Under the pieces are notes generated by a model. It worked only from the letters and a program-made list of their open reading frames with translations. It was not told the DNA's origin and did not search any database. Shown here piece after piece: positions 1 to 10,350 of a stretch of 64,000 nt of DNA; position 1 is the stretch's first letter, and each line of letters opens with the position of its first letter. Source of the stretch: Hormiphora californensis (Eukaryota; Ctenophora; Tentaculata; Cydippida; Pleurobrachiidae); NCBI GenBank assembly GCA_020137815.1, contig CM035359.1:4684032-4748031 (forward strand), written 5' to 3'. Both the position numbers and the translations under genes were made by a program.

Positions 1-3000
1 CAAAGCACGCTCCTCGGAAATGATGGTTTAATTACGTCGTAGTGGAACCGATACATCAAAAGCTTCGAGAGCTCCAAAACTGTGAAACCAACCTAAAAAA
101 ACTAGTTTTAGAGAAAATTTGTAGAAAATACTTGCATACTTTTTGTTAAATGCAGCACATACTTACATAAATTGGTTTGTTCAAAACAATGTTCGTTTGA
201 GTGAGTTCAACTCCCACTAAATTTTCATCAAAGATAGAAAATCGTTTGTATGTTGGTTTTGAATGCTGCCAGTTTGCGCTTTTTGTGTTGTTCACGAGAA
301 CAATTTTGATTCTGTTGCGGAGATTTTCCATAGTTTTACCTGAGAATAAAAGAATTTGATAAACAAAGTTAATTGTTTTCCTAAATAACTTACCAAAAAA
401 CGCGTTATTGAGAAGTTTGTAGTAATCTTTTTCAAATGCATCCTGAGCATTCTGTCGCAATTTGGTGTTTTCAGAAATGTAAGGTTCAATCCATGCCTTT
501 TGACGAAATGATATCGCACGATGAACTTTGGTTAGAATAACACCATTCATCAAATAAAACTGCAAGTTTCGAACATGCACCACATATTTCAGTTTTGGAA
601 ACAAGTTTGGTGCGAGTTTTTTATTTGAAAATTTTAGTGTTGCTCCCCGTAATTCACGAATTTCCCTGAAAGGTTTTTTTTTTTTTTTTTTTTTTTGTAA
701 GTAAATGAATTTCAGAAATATCTGTCCTTAACTTACGCTGATTTGGGTGAAATCATAGACTCCTTAATTATCAAAGGGTTGGGACAAAGTGGATAGTCAG
801 ATGTAGAGTCATGAATGCTTTCAGGAATTTCAATATCAACTTCAAATATTAATCCTATATTTGACTCTGCGTCGAATTCCAGTATTTCTTTAGATGACCA
901 AGAACTACAATCTTCCCATTTAAATCTGTCCATTGGAACTTTTTGAGACATTGCATATCCATAAAGGTTCTGAAACATTTTTTGGTCATAATTAGTTAGG
1001 TTTTTGAAATTTAAATACATACATTTGCATCCAAGTAAATAAGGTAGCTTTCTGGTTTCGAGGGATCAAAGGAAGTGAGTGGGTTGTTAGCGACAGCATG
1101 ACGATGTGATATTACGGATATTCCTCCCCTGATACCACTCTCAATCATTTGGAGCATATCCATATCTTTTAAAATTTGGAGTCTTGTACTGGTTAGTTTA
1201 AGACAAGCATCATATGTAAGACTAGGAAGCGAGATATAGTGGAGAGGTTCCAAACCCATTCTGTTCCAGCACATTTCTCTATATCGCTCCATAACATCAG
1301 CTAATAGCAGAACATCTGTTATTACGTACCTGTGAATAGTTTTGTCTTGGTATAGATTACACTAGTGAGCATAAAATACTTACAAGTTGTGTAGGTCTCC
1401 CAAATTTGCCAGATTAAATTCACTCCAAACAGTCTTTACGTGACAAAAATCTTTGTCGGAAAGTTCTTCATCCGTAAGATCGTTATAAAAGGCCTCTTTT
1501 GAGGGTAAGGACTCCTCAAACTTTTTCACACTGTCAATGTAACTATAAGGATACACCCCTTTTCGACTCAAAAGTTCGAGTTTGTTGTTGCATCCAGAAT
1601 AAAATTTGTCGATAAATTCCTTAAGATTTTCTAGTCTTTGAAAACCATCTTTTGTGAGGTTTGAAACCAGCTTATCGAGGGAAGCAGACAAATGTTGTGC
1701 TGAGTCAATAAACCTGGAAAAAAACTTTAAAGATGGGAAGGTAAAATTGAATTAAATACTTACCTAAATTTTCCTGATGAAACGCTAGAGTATTTTTCCA
1801 TACTATTAGGAATAATACGGATTAAACTCATGTCATCTTCATGCTTAGCCAACGCTCTTATCACCATATGAACATCATACGAACTGAAAAAAATATTCGC
1901 TTTAGTTGCTGTAGGTAAATTATCGTATATTAGTCTTACCGAAAATTATGGAACACAATAGGTAAGCGTGTATCCATCTGTCTCTCTAGGTTGCATCTGC
2001 TGTGTGCAGCACCAATATAGCTACCAGTGTAGTGGCAATGATCACGCACTTTTTTAAGGTGTTTTGTGTTTTGAAACCTTTCGTTACACAAGTAACACAT
2101 TTTGCTATTAATGAAACTCTTTTTCTGCTCCGACGACAGCGGTTTGATTGGTTCGTCAGCTTCTAAGAGTGGTCGCAACCGTTCATACTCCTCATACATA
2201 AACAAAATAAAGGTCTCTTCAACATCATTGATACCATCATCTCTCCATACAATGACATCTTTTTTATATTCTTCATATTCTGTAACTACTTTGTAAGCGA
2301 ATCCACAAGCCCTGTGTTTTCTTGTTTTTGTTGTGACTGCTTCTATGTTACCAGTGTCCTCAAGATATGCCTCAAAATCTGAAAAAAATATGGTCATGAT
2401 AGCAGAACTCAATACTTTAAATTCTTACTACATACCAGCTACGATGTATGCAGGACATTTAATCATCTTTCTGTAGCTTTTAAAGAAAATGAAGTCATCG
2501 GATGGAAATTTACAGCCTTGGACTCGGAACTTAACACAGTTTGGTTCGTGTTGTAAAAGCAAGTCATATCTGGTAAAGCCATGAAAACACCTGAAAGTAT
2601 TTATTTTTAGATTATTGTTCTAATCATGTGTATTATATACGTACCGTGCGCAATGAAATTTTTGTCTATTGGTGTTTGACTTCCTCAGTAGGGTATCGAT
2701 ACACTTTACAAGTACATAGTGTGAAGATTGTTCGCCTGCAAGCAACAGTACAGTAACCAATGTTTGTTCAATATCAGTGCTTGAGCTGACACTAACTGGA
2801 TAAAACTCCTTCTTTTCTTCGTCATATCCAATAACGTTGATGCGTACACTATAAGAAAAGAAATGTCACAACATCATCTACCCAACTTGAATTCAACATA
2901 CTTGTTTAAGCGTTCAAATTTAGGAATTTGTTGTAGGGGTACAGGATAGTCAATACCATCTGATATGATCTCATTTTCAAACTGTTTATAGTATGTCACT

Positions 3001-4058
3001 CTGTTTGCATTTTTATCATTGTAGGGATATGGATGTTTTGCAGCTAACACACACCACTTTAGACACCTGAAACGTAAAAAGTTTTTGATTTTTAAATTAT
3101 TAGATATATAAAAATAAACTTACTGAAAGTCTTTGTTTTTGATGTTTAGTATACATCTCTTTGCTTTACATGCTGCAGGAAGTGGGTGATAACATCCTCC
3201 CACTAGCGGGTTGTACTTTGTTATGTTTATATGCAGATTTGAAAGTTTGTCCAATCGCCAACCTGATCCTGAAAATTATCTATTATAATATAGTACTTGG
3301 AGATTTTGAAATGACTCATAAAAATAAATATTACCATTTCGAACAAATTCTTCTATACGCGAGTAAATAGTAGAGAGCTGCTGATCAACTGCATCTTCAA
3401 TTTTTGTAGAAAGCAACACTGAAGTTATTTCACCACGAAAATAGACACAATCCTCCTTGAATTCATCAGTTGCTTTATTCATGGTACCATAAACGGAAAT
3501 ATGGAAACGAAATGATTTTAACAGATCTTGTTGCAATCTAAAGTAAAGAGTGATTAGGTAAGGGTTATTTAGAACATTTTGAGCGTCTTTACCTTAGTAT
3601 CTCAACGATCCTTGGTATTTCCTGCTGTAGAGATGGGACAAGTTCTCCTTGTAAAATATCTGGTAGCTCAATAATTCGAAAATTGTCCCCAAGTGCACTT
3701 GATATCACTTTTCCAGATCTACGTTTTACCAAACAGCGTCGTTTTGCCAAAGAACAGTTATTGTTGTAATGATATTGTCTAGCTGATCCAGTTGGAAACT
3801 TTATTCCACAGCGATCACAGGGGTAACTAAAAATAAATTTTATATAATTAAGTTACATAGATACAATATATTTATGTATATTTACTTTTTCCTACTGCAA
3901 TTAATTAGGTGATTGTCGAGTTCATCGCCTGTTAAGTCCAATAATGTTTCACATGTAGGACAGAAACATCCATCGCCACAACAGCTTTCAAGATGATTTC
4001 GCAAATTGTAATAGTTCGTAGTTTGTTCACATTTTGGACATTTTATCTTTCTAACCAT
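1..4058 (-). CDS. Protein-primed type B DNA polymerase (Polinton/adintovirus-like), 15 exons, 3' end outside window
   Basis: DNA-templated DNA polymerase of the B family used by Polinton/Maverick elements and adintoviruses. ATG at 4058. The N-terminal exon carries Cys/His fingers (CPKCEQ, CFCPTCE); exon 2 has another finger (CDRCGIKF). Exon 8 starts with the exonuclease motif DFEAYLE and holds the VRDHCHYTGSYIGAAH finger. Exon 11 ends at YLDAN and exon 12 opens NLYGYAMSQ (polymerase motif A); exon 13 has KLLNNAFFG (motif B). The DTDS motif must lie left of the window. Exons (minus): 4058-3886, 3826-3593, 3537-3335, 3268-3124, 3066-2902, 2848-2645, 2590-2436, 2378-1940, 1883-1764, 1713-1384, 1329-1023, 969-737, 665-394, 339-167, 92-1. 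All 14 introns are GT-AG and 50-74 bp, and every junction keeps frame (about 1,080 codons here), so the gene looks intact. Family assignment is by recognised motifs; whether it is mobile or host-adopted is not visible. Confidence 0.9.
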
Positions 4059-4216
4059 GCTAGAGATTTTGAAAGGGTAAAACTTAGGTTAATGTTATAA
4101 AGATACACTATTTTTACACAAAAAAACGACTTTAAATTATTAAAATAAATCATAATCATATTAAGCAGTCCTATATATCTCTTGGTGGTTGTAGAATAGT
4201 GTTGGACCTATTTTGC

Positions 4217-4585
4217 TCATTCTTCACTCGCAATTGCCTGAAAAAATTGTTTTGATTGAAAATAGGAAATTTTAAAATACCTACAAATATAGTTGAGGGG
4301 TAAAAATACTTACAATTATAGTTGAGGGATAACCCTCCCGCTCCATGAGTACAAGTGACAAAATAGCTTTCCCTACCATAGAGAGCAGCTGGGGAAACAA
4401 TGGGGCATCAAAACATACAAGGTTACCAACATCTGATTTCATAGATCTGAAATAATTGGGAACTTAAGCGAAAGAAAATAATATACTCACATAAATTTTG
4501 GAAATACTTACAAGTATTCCCTGGGGTTGGATGACTTTGTCTTTTTTTTAATTGCAGAAACTATAAAGACGTCGGTAACAGCCAT
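4217..4585 (-). CDS. Small hypothetical gene A, 3 exons, paralogue of gene B
   Basis: Unrecognised protein of about 75 residues. Exon 1 starts at 4585 (MAVTDVFIV...) and ends in a Tyr-Leu codon split by the intron; exon 2 contains SDVGNLVCFD; a short exon 3 ends in TGA at 4217. Introns are GT-AG. The layout and sequence match the next gene upstream (gene B): both share an (E/D)VFIV/EIFIV-like start, a P-R-(E/D)-Y-L exon end, D-(V/I)-G-N-L-V and a Pro-x-(S/T)-Ile-Ile end of exon 2. They are therefore a tandem duplicate pair. The stop lies 159 bp before the polymerase start, on the same strand. The ATG follows CTATATCTTAG by two bases. Function unknown. Confidence 0.6.
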
Positions 4586-4729
4586 AGCTAAGATATAGAG
4601 GATTTTAACAGTGTTTAAAATTTTTTTTAAATTCAAGCTCCATTTAATTAATATAACAATGTATTGTACTAAAGTAACATCTTCACATTTTCAAACTCAT
4701 GCAACAATTCATTTTTCTTCTTCCCTGGT

Positions 4730-5105
4730 TCACTCTTGACTGAGAACTGCCTGATAGGATAAAATGCAGTGTTAAAAAAAACAAGTGTTAAATAAATTCG
4801 AACTTACAACGAAGTAATACTACTAATGTGAAAAAATAATTCGAACTTACAATTATAGAATCTGGGTAATCGTCTTTTTTCAATATTACTACCGTTGCTA
4901 GTTCTCCCTCTCTCAATTCATCAAAAATGTTGCTGTCAAACGATACAAGGTTTCCAATGTCCGTTTTAACTTTCCTGAGGACAAAAATTTTTTTAAAAAA
5001 AATACAAATCCTGTGAAAAATATCAACTTACAAATAATCACGAGGAGTTGAGGTCTTGGTTTTCCTGGTTTCAATCTTAACAATAAAAATTTCTGCTACT
5101 GGCAT
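4730..5105 (-). CDS. Small hypothetical gene B, 3 exons, paralogue of gene A
   Basis: Unrecognised protein of about 72 residues starting at 5105 (MPVAEIFIVKIE...), with exon 2 containing TDIGNLVSFD and a charged stretch KKDDYPDSII, and a terminal exon with TGA at 4730. Same intron positions and phases as gene A: the first intron interrupts the Leu codon after R-D-Y, and the last exon adds only about six codons. Conserved exon phases plus diverged but aligned residues argue for a real coding pair and not chance ORFs. It sits 145 bp upstream of gene A and 86 bp downstream of gene C. The ATG follows AACCTAG by two bases. Function unknown. Confidence 0.6.
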
Positions 5106-5190
5106 TGCTAGGTTTTCAAAAGGGGGTTAATAGCACTACAAAAATGTGAAACGAAACAGAAAAACACAATTTGAGAAATTAATAATGATA

Positions 5191-5480
5191 CTAGCGTGTG
5201 TTTGATGCAGTGTCTCCTTTAATTAAATTTAGTAATACAAGAACAATGTTCATTCGCTCTTGAAGCAAGCTCTCGTGACGCCGCAAACTTGAAGACCTTA
5301 TTCGATAATTGTGAAGGTATTCTTGCGTCACACGAAGTGCATCCAGGTGTTCATGTATTAAAGTGTTACTGAGGAAAGGGGTGTTATAAATAATTGTTAT
5401 TTTATAGAAGAACTGTAGTAAAATTATACTCACGTTCTATCTTCTTCCTCATAGTCACTCTCACTATCACTGATGTTCAT
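5191..5480 (-). CDS. Small hypothetical gene C, 2 exons
   Basis: Protein of about 74 residues. Exon 1 (from 5480) encodes an acidic start MNISDSESDYEEEDR; the intron splits a Thr codon (AC|T); exon 2 is helical and charged (HEHLDALRVTQEYLHNY..., RRHESLLQERMNIVLVLLNLI) and ends TAG at 5191. The gene is same-strand and closely spaced with gene B (86 bp) and gene D (79 bp). The ATG lies six bases after TTTTATTAG. No family recognised; an acidic tail plus a helix could be a small binding or regulatory protein, but that is speculation. Confidence 0.55.
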
Positions 5481-5558
5481 TGCAAACTAATAAAAATTAA
5501 ATGGTCAATTGAGCTGATAAAAACAAACAAAACCAGAATGTAAAAACAAGAAATTAAT

Positions 5559-5811
5559 TTAACAAAATCTATAGTCTTCATTGCATATCAATTCCACAAG
5601 ATCGGTTACTAATTCCCATCGTTCTGTTAATAACTGCTGGAAATGCTCTTGATTGCTCGCACCAAATAACTGTCCATGGGTGCGCCCGAGTTGGTTAATT
5701 AGGTCAACAATTCGATCGTTCCTGAAATTTTTCATTATAAATTATATCATGATTTAAAGAAATTGTTGTTACTTACATAGCGTCCACATCATAATCTTCG
5801 CTTGTGTGCAT
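5559..5811 (-). CDS. Small hypothetical gene D, 2 exons
   Basis: Protein of about 66 residues. Exon 1 (from 5811) reads MHTSEDYDVDA and ends inside a Met codon (AT|G); exon 2 continues NDRIVDLINQLGRTHGQLFG and HFQQLLTERWELVTDLVELI, predicted mostly helical, with TAA at 5559. The intron is GT-AG and about 60 bp. It is the first of the tight minus-strand run D-C-B-A-polymerase. The ATG follows AATTCCTTAG by five bases. Family not recognised. Confidence 0.55.
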
Positions 5812-5907
5812 ATTGTGCTAAGGAATTAAAGTAAGGTTAGAATACAGTGTCGCAAAAATCATGATCATTTCTTCTGCTCGATTCTAGTTGACGTTTCAGC
5901 TCGTATA

Positions 5908-6489
5908 ATGTGTGTTTTGATATTATTAGACGGTGTTAATTTGAGAAGTGGGTTCATTCCCCGAGAAGTTGTTATAGCATTTCGCTCATTTGGAGTTATC
6001 AGAGTTCGTCAATATTTCTTATCACCGAAACCGTACCTATCACTGACAGAAAATGATAAAGAAACTGATTGGTGAGTCAAAAAAACAAATTTTCATAATT
6101 TTTAAAAAAAAAAATCGCTACCTATCATCACAGGTATACGAAGCATGTGTTGAAAGCAACTGGATTGTTTGAGTCGATCGATTGCGCATTACCATACAAC
6201 ACAGTATTAGAAATTATCGCTTGTCAAAGAGAGAACGAAGTTATTACATATGGTTCTACATCATTGCGGTAAGTTTTGAAATTCTGTGAAGTATTTTTCA
6301 AATTTTCAGTATATTTTTTCAAATTTCAGATTCCTCCATCAAATGGGATTTACAAACGTGCGCGATATAAGTGGAGCTTTTCCTGTTCAACCTACGCAAA
6401 GCTGTGGTGAAATGCATTCTCCAATTTTCTGCCCGTGGGCAAAGTATGAACTTTTGCTTCCTAAACTTGTTGATGCTAATTTGTTATAA
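5908..6489 (+). CDS. Hypothetical gene E, 3 exons, divergent from the minus-strand run
   Basis: The only plus-strand gene between 1 and 11 kb. Exon 1 starts at about 5908 (MCVLILLDGVNLRSGFIPRE...) and ends in a split Trp codon (TG|G) before GTGAGT near 6071; exon 2 (about 6135-6268) ends in a split Arg codon before GTAAGT; exon 3 starts after TTTCAG near 6330 and stops with TAA at 6489. Spliced length is about 165 residues with no frame break. The last exon has three cysteines (QSCGEMHSPIFCPWAK). Start and gene D start face each other across about 100 bp, so a shared divergent promoter is possible. Family not recognised. Confidence 0.6.
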
Positions 6490-6901
6490 CTGTAGAAGCT
6501 ATGAGCATGATTATGCATACATGTATAATATACAACAAATAATTAAACACTTCATTTCAGAATTATCTTGAATCAAACTAAAAATAAAATAAATGTAAAA
6601 ATAAAATATAGTCGGATTTTTTGAAGTTGTCACCCCCTGGGTGGTGGATATTTTAATTAGCACGCCAGAAACTTTTTTATTTAAAATTTTTTTTCTGGGT
6701 CTCATACCTTTGTTTCTTGACCAATTATTTAAACAAAAAAACTTTACGAACTCACAAAATTATGCTCTTTCCGATGATAGGTGGCTTTTTTGTCGAAACG
6801 TAAGAGCAAATGGTGACTCTCATGACATTTCACAAACAAATATGGCGCTGAGTTTGAAAAGGGTTGTGACAATTTCAAATTATCCGACTTTACACTTTTC
6901 C

Positions 6902-7524
6902 TTAATTAATTTCCTTCATTTTCTTTAAAAATTCTATTCCATCGTTTATCGCATCGTCAATTAAGGCTCTTTTTCTTTTTAAATCATCTATTGATTTTTT
7001 CATTGAAAGCTGAAAATATGATTAATTTAGTTAATAAATTTGAAAAAAGAAGAAGAAAAAAATATGTGTATTGATACAAATTAAACTTACATGTATATCG
7101 GATGCATTATCACAGTCGGTTTTCTGCGTCTTACGTACATATTTCCTGAAAAATATTGGTTAAGTCTTTTTTCATTATTTACAAAGATCAACAATATCAT
7201 AACAGTAGTATCGTACTTTACCTTTTTGGAGGAACTTGTGCTGTTTCCTCCTCACTTATTTCGTTTTCTTCTAACGTTTCCTGAAATAATTTTTGATGTT
7301 AAGGATAGATAGTTTGTTGGATAAATTTATAAAATACAATTCACAACATTCTTACACTTGTCAGACTCATCCCTTTATTCCTCTCATTTTGACTTGTTTT
7401 TGGTATCTTGAATCTGAGATTAATTTTGTGTTAATAAAATATTAATATTTACAATAAAAATTACGAGTTTTACTTACTTATTTACGATTGGTAAACGGGA
7501 ATTCTTTAACATTGCTGTTGCCAT
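6902..7524 (-). CDS. Small hypothetical gene F, 5 exons
   Basis: Lysine- and glutamate-rich protein of about 115 residues. Exon 1 from 7524 (MATAMLKNSRLPIVNK), exon 2 FKIPKTSQNERNKGMSLTS, exon 3 ETLEENEISEEETAQVPPKR, exon 4 KYVRKTQKTDCDNASDIH, exon 5 LSMKKSIDDLKRKRALIDD to TAA at 6902. All junctions are GT-AG with introns of about 50-90 bp, and all frames agree. The basic/acidic low-complexity character suggests a nuclear or nucleic-acid-associated protein, but no domain is recognised. The ATG lies nine bases after TTTTTCTTAG. The 410 bp between this gene and gene E hold no other clear coding exon. Confidence 0.55.
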
Positions 7525-7599
7525 GACTACAGCTAAGAAAAATTGAAAGTGGTTAGTGTTATGGTAATAAAACTATTGTAACAAAATAAAACGGTTCAT

Positions 7600-8170
7600 T
7601 TGGTTTTGAATAAATTGTTTAATTGGTCACACAAGTAGAAATAAAATTTTATTTGCTAATTGGTCATTCAAGTAGAAGTCAATTGGTTGTTTCAAGTATA
7701 AACCAATTGACTTCTACTTGAATATTCATTGGTGGCTCCTGCAGAACCAAGTGAATTGGTTCTGCAGGAGCACAGGTCCCTACAGGACATAAAAAGATTG
7801 CTCCCGTAGGGACAATTACTGCACATGCAGAAGAGTTCGGATTCTCCAACATATTTGAAATATCAAATACAGTTAATTGGTCATTCAAGTAGAAGTCAAT
7901 TGGTTAGGTCAAGTATAAACCAATTGACTTCTACTTGAAGATTAATTGGTGGCTCCTGCAGACCAAGTAAATCGGTTCTGCAGGAGCACAGGTCCCTACA
8001 GGGCTAAAAAAAGATTGCTTCCGTAGGGACAAATACTGCAGATGCAGAAGAGTTTTGCTTCCAATTCTGACTAGGACAAGAAAATCCGCAGGGTTCTGCA
8101 GGAGCACTTTACGCTCCCAACATATCTTTTGATCATCCACACTTCTCAGAACATCTCGTGGCGATCAATA
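7600..8170. repeat. Two-copy tandem repeat with inverted segments (unit about 217 bp)
   Basis: The sequence around 7679-7880 recurs at about 7895-8110 with small changes: CCAATTGACTTCTACTTGAA, a GGTTCTGCAGGAGCAC block and a TCCCTACAGG...CCGTAGGGAC inverted pair appear in both. Short open frames here are by-products of the duplicated DNA. No gene is seen. Confidence 0.7.
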
Positions 8171-8184
8171 ACCTGAATTGAAAG

Positions 8185-8375
8185 ATATGGTTAGAACTAG
8201 CTACGTCCAAACTAAATTATCAACAGCAAAGTCGAAACATGTACCACAACAGAAAATTTACCTTTACATGGGTGGATTCGTTGAACTTGAAAAAAGGTTG
8301 TCTTTAAAACCATATGACATTCTATGTGGGAATATGTTGGTTACATTTGTGGAGGGGAGGACTATTTTGCTATAA
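8185..8375 (+). CDS. Uncertain short ORF (possible last exon)
   Basis: An open stretch of roughly 60 codons on the plus strand (MVRTSYVQTKLS... to VEGRTILL and TAA at 8375). Composition looks protein-like and unlike the flanking repeats, but there is no recognised domain and no confirmed upstream exon. It may be the 3' exon of an unseen gene or chance. Confidence 0.2.
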
Positions 8376-8474
8376 TTAGAGGAAAATTAGCGAACTTTGT
8401 ACACGAAAAAATTTCAAAATAAAAGTATACATTATATAAAAAAATTGTCCAATCTCCAAATAATCTGAGCTGCT

Positions 8475-9142
8475 CTAGCTTCTCTGTCTGTTTTCTAGTA
8501 CTGAAAAACGTGATATTGGTTAGTTTTTTGAAATATGAATATATGTATTAATTTTTCAATAAATATGTCGTTGAGAAATAATCTTTATAAAACTTACTCT
8601 TTTGCCGAAGTTTTCTTATTTTTTGAACCTTTTGAAATTTCAGCTCTATTTCCTCTAACACTTTCAGCTCTTGTTTGAGCAAGAGCTCCTCTCTATTTGC
8701 CTGAAAAAGTTTTAGATTGGAAAATCTTCCTAAAAACAAAACAGAAAATCAGATTCTACTTAGTGATATACGTACCTTTTTCACCTTTTTGGGAAGTTTC
8801 CCCAACACAATCTCCTGTTGTTTTCTGCATCGCTTGCAGCGTTTCTGAAGGAGTGGTATGTTAGCACAAAAAATCTTGGATAGATATAAATTGAAGGTAT
8901 ATTTTAACTTACTGGGGTACCGTTCTTGAAAACAACCACTGGCAGCTCACATTCTATCGTGCACTGAAAGTTATGAATTTGAGTGGTTGTCAAAAAATAT
9001 GTGCTATCTGTTATGATATCTTAATTGATATTCTAGAAATAATAAATTCAATACTTACTTTTGGTTGTTGAGGTTTAGGGACAGTGTTGTTGTTGTTGTT
9101 GTTGTTGAGGGCATTCTCAAATGTTGAGTCTAATTTGTACAT
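8475..9142 (-). CDS. Hypothetical gene G, 5 exons, coiled coil with Cys pairs
   Basis: Protein of roughly 110 residues starting at 9142 (MYKLDSTFENAL, then a run of Asn from an AAC repeat, then TVPKPQQPK). Exon 2 has CTIECELPVVVFKNGTP, exon 3 KRCKRCRKQQEIVLGKLPKK, exon 4 a long charged helix (REELLLKQELKVLEEIELKF), and a short last exon ends TAG at 8475. The C-x3-C and C-x2-C pairs could bind zinc. Introns are GT-AG. Start context: CTCTCTCTCTATAG ends 11 bases before the ATG. Function unknown. Confidence 0.5.
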
Positions 9143-9366
9143 AGCTATGTCTATAGAGAGAGAGAGAGCTGTGAGAGGTTAATTAGAAAATACTCAAACT
9201 TATGAAATTTGAGATTGGGGCAATAGGGGATAAGGAAACTTCAGAGAGGTTGTTGATGACTAATTAAACTAAATTAAAAAAATTCAAATATTAATTAAAA
9301 TGTCCCTAAAATCTGGAAGTGGGATCCAGGGATCCAGGGAGAGGGATCTCACCAATCAAGGAGGGT

Positions 9367-9948
9367 TTACACCTGGGAGGGGATGTACCCGCATGCTACT
9401 AGTAGCACCTTTTTATGGGCATCCCCTTCCTGGTGCTCCCTCCTTGATTGGTGAGAGGTGTGCCTGACATCACACCATCTGCACACCATTGCATCATCTT
9501 CCGGCATGTCCGAACCTGAAAAATGACCTAGTTAGATTGAATTAAGATTTGTAGCTACAATTTAGAATGAAAATCAAAAGCAGAACTTACAATAATGGGA
9601 GAAAATCAGTCGCCGCCAGAATCGGCGGTCTCCCTGCCATATGACCGGATATAGCTCCCGCCAGTTGCTTGGGAGGGTCTGGGGGGTCCGGTCAAGGACT
9701 GGCAGGGAGACCGAGGCCTCTCCAACAACATCGAGGGTCAAGACACCACTTTTATCTGAAAATATTTTGAGTGTAAGAATTCTGAAAGTTTAAAAGATTT
9801 AGATAATCATCCAAATGATTTAAAACAACTAGTTACCTTTGTTCTTTTGATGCTTTTTCCCCCCGATGTGTTGAAGGGCCTGCTTCCAATTCTGCCTAGG
9901 GCAGACAAACCCGCAGGGGCCACAGGTAAGAACTTGTACTTGGTCCAT
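9367..9948 (-). CDS. Gene H: two CCHH (U1/matrin-type-like) zinc fingers
   Basis: About 140 residues in three exons, start at 9948 and stop TAA at 9367. The first exon encodes MDQVQVLTCGPCGFVCPR followed by H-x5-H (QHIGGKKHQKN). The third exon repeats the pattern: CRWCDVRHTSHQSRREHQEG with a second H-x5-H before DAHKK. Spacing C-x2-C-x12/13-H-x5-H resembles U1/matrin-type fingers, which bind RNA or DNA. The middle exon is a non-finger linker with PVLDRTPQTLPSNWRELYPV. Two fingers of the same kind point to internal duplication. A near-palindromic CAATCAAGGAGGG / CCCTCCTTGATTG pair lies at 9355-9450. The ATG is two bases after CTCTCTCTCTATAG. Target unknown. Confidence 0.6.
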
Positions 9949-10065
9949 AGCTATAGAGAGAGAGAGAGATGAGAGATGATAATTAGGAAGAGACTCATAG
10001 TTATGAGATTGGGGTAATAGGGGATAAGGAAACTTCAGAGAGGTTGTTGATAGGTTATATATATA

Positions 10066-10238
10066 CAGTCGGACCTCGATTGAACGACCCACGATTTAGT
10101 AACACCCCGATTTAACGGCAGCATAATCTTCCCCCCGATATAGAAAATTAACAGTATTTGACCCCGATTTAGCGGACACCTCGAGTTAACAGACAAAACC
10201 ATTTCCCTCAAGGGTGGCGTTAAATCGGGGTCCGACTG
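10066..10238. mobile_element. pogo/Tigger-like MITE, 173 bp
   Basis: Begins CAGTCGGACCTCGATT and ends AAATCGGGGTCCGACTG, with TA on both sides. The inner part repeats CCCCGATTTA-type motifs. TIR start CAGT and TA target are typical of pogo/Tigger (Tc1-mariner superfamily). It lies between genes H and I. Confidence 0.8.
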
Positions 10239-10350
10239 TATATAATACATATATTAAATAAAATATAATTCGTCTCCTCTGCGTCACTTTGTCATTGTCA
10301 ACCTAGGGAGAGGATGTTAGGAACAGGTAACTTCCAAAACACATCATAAC

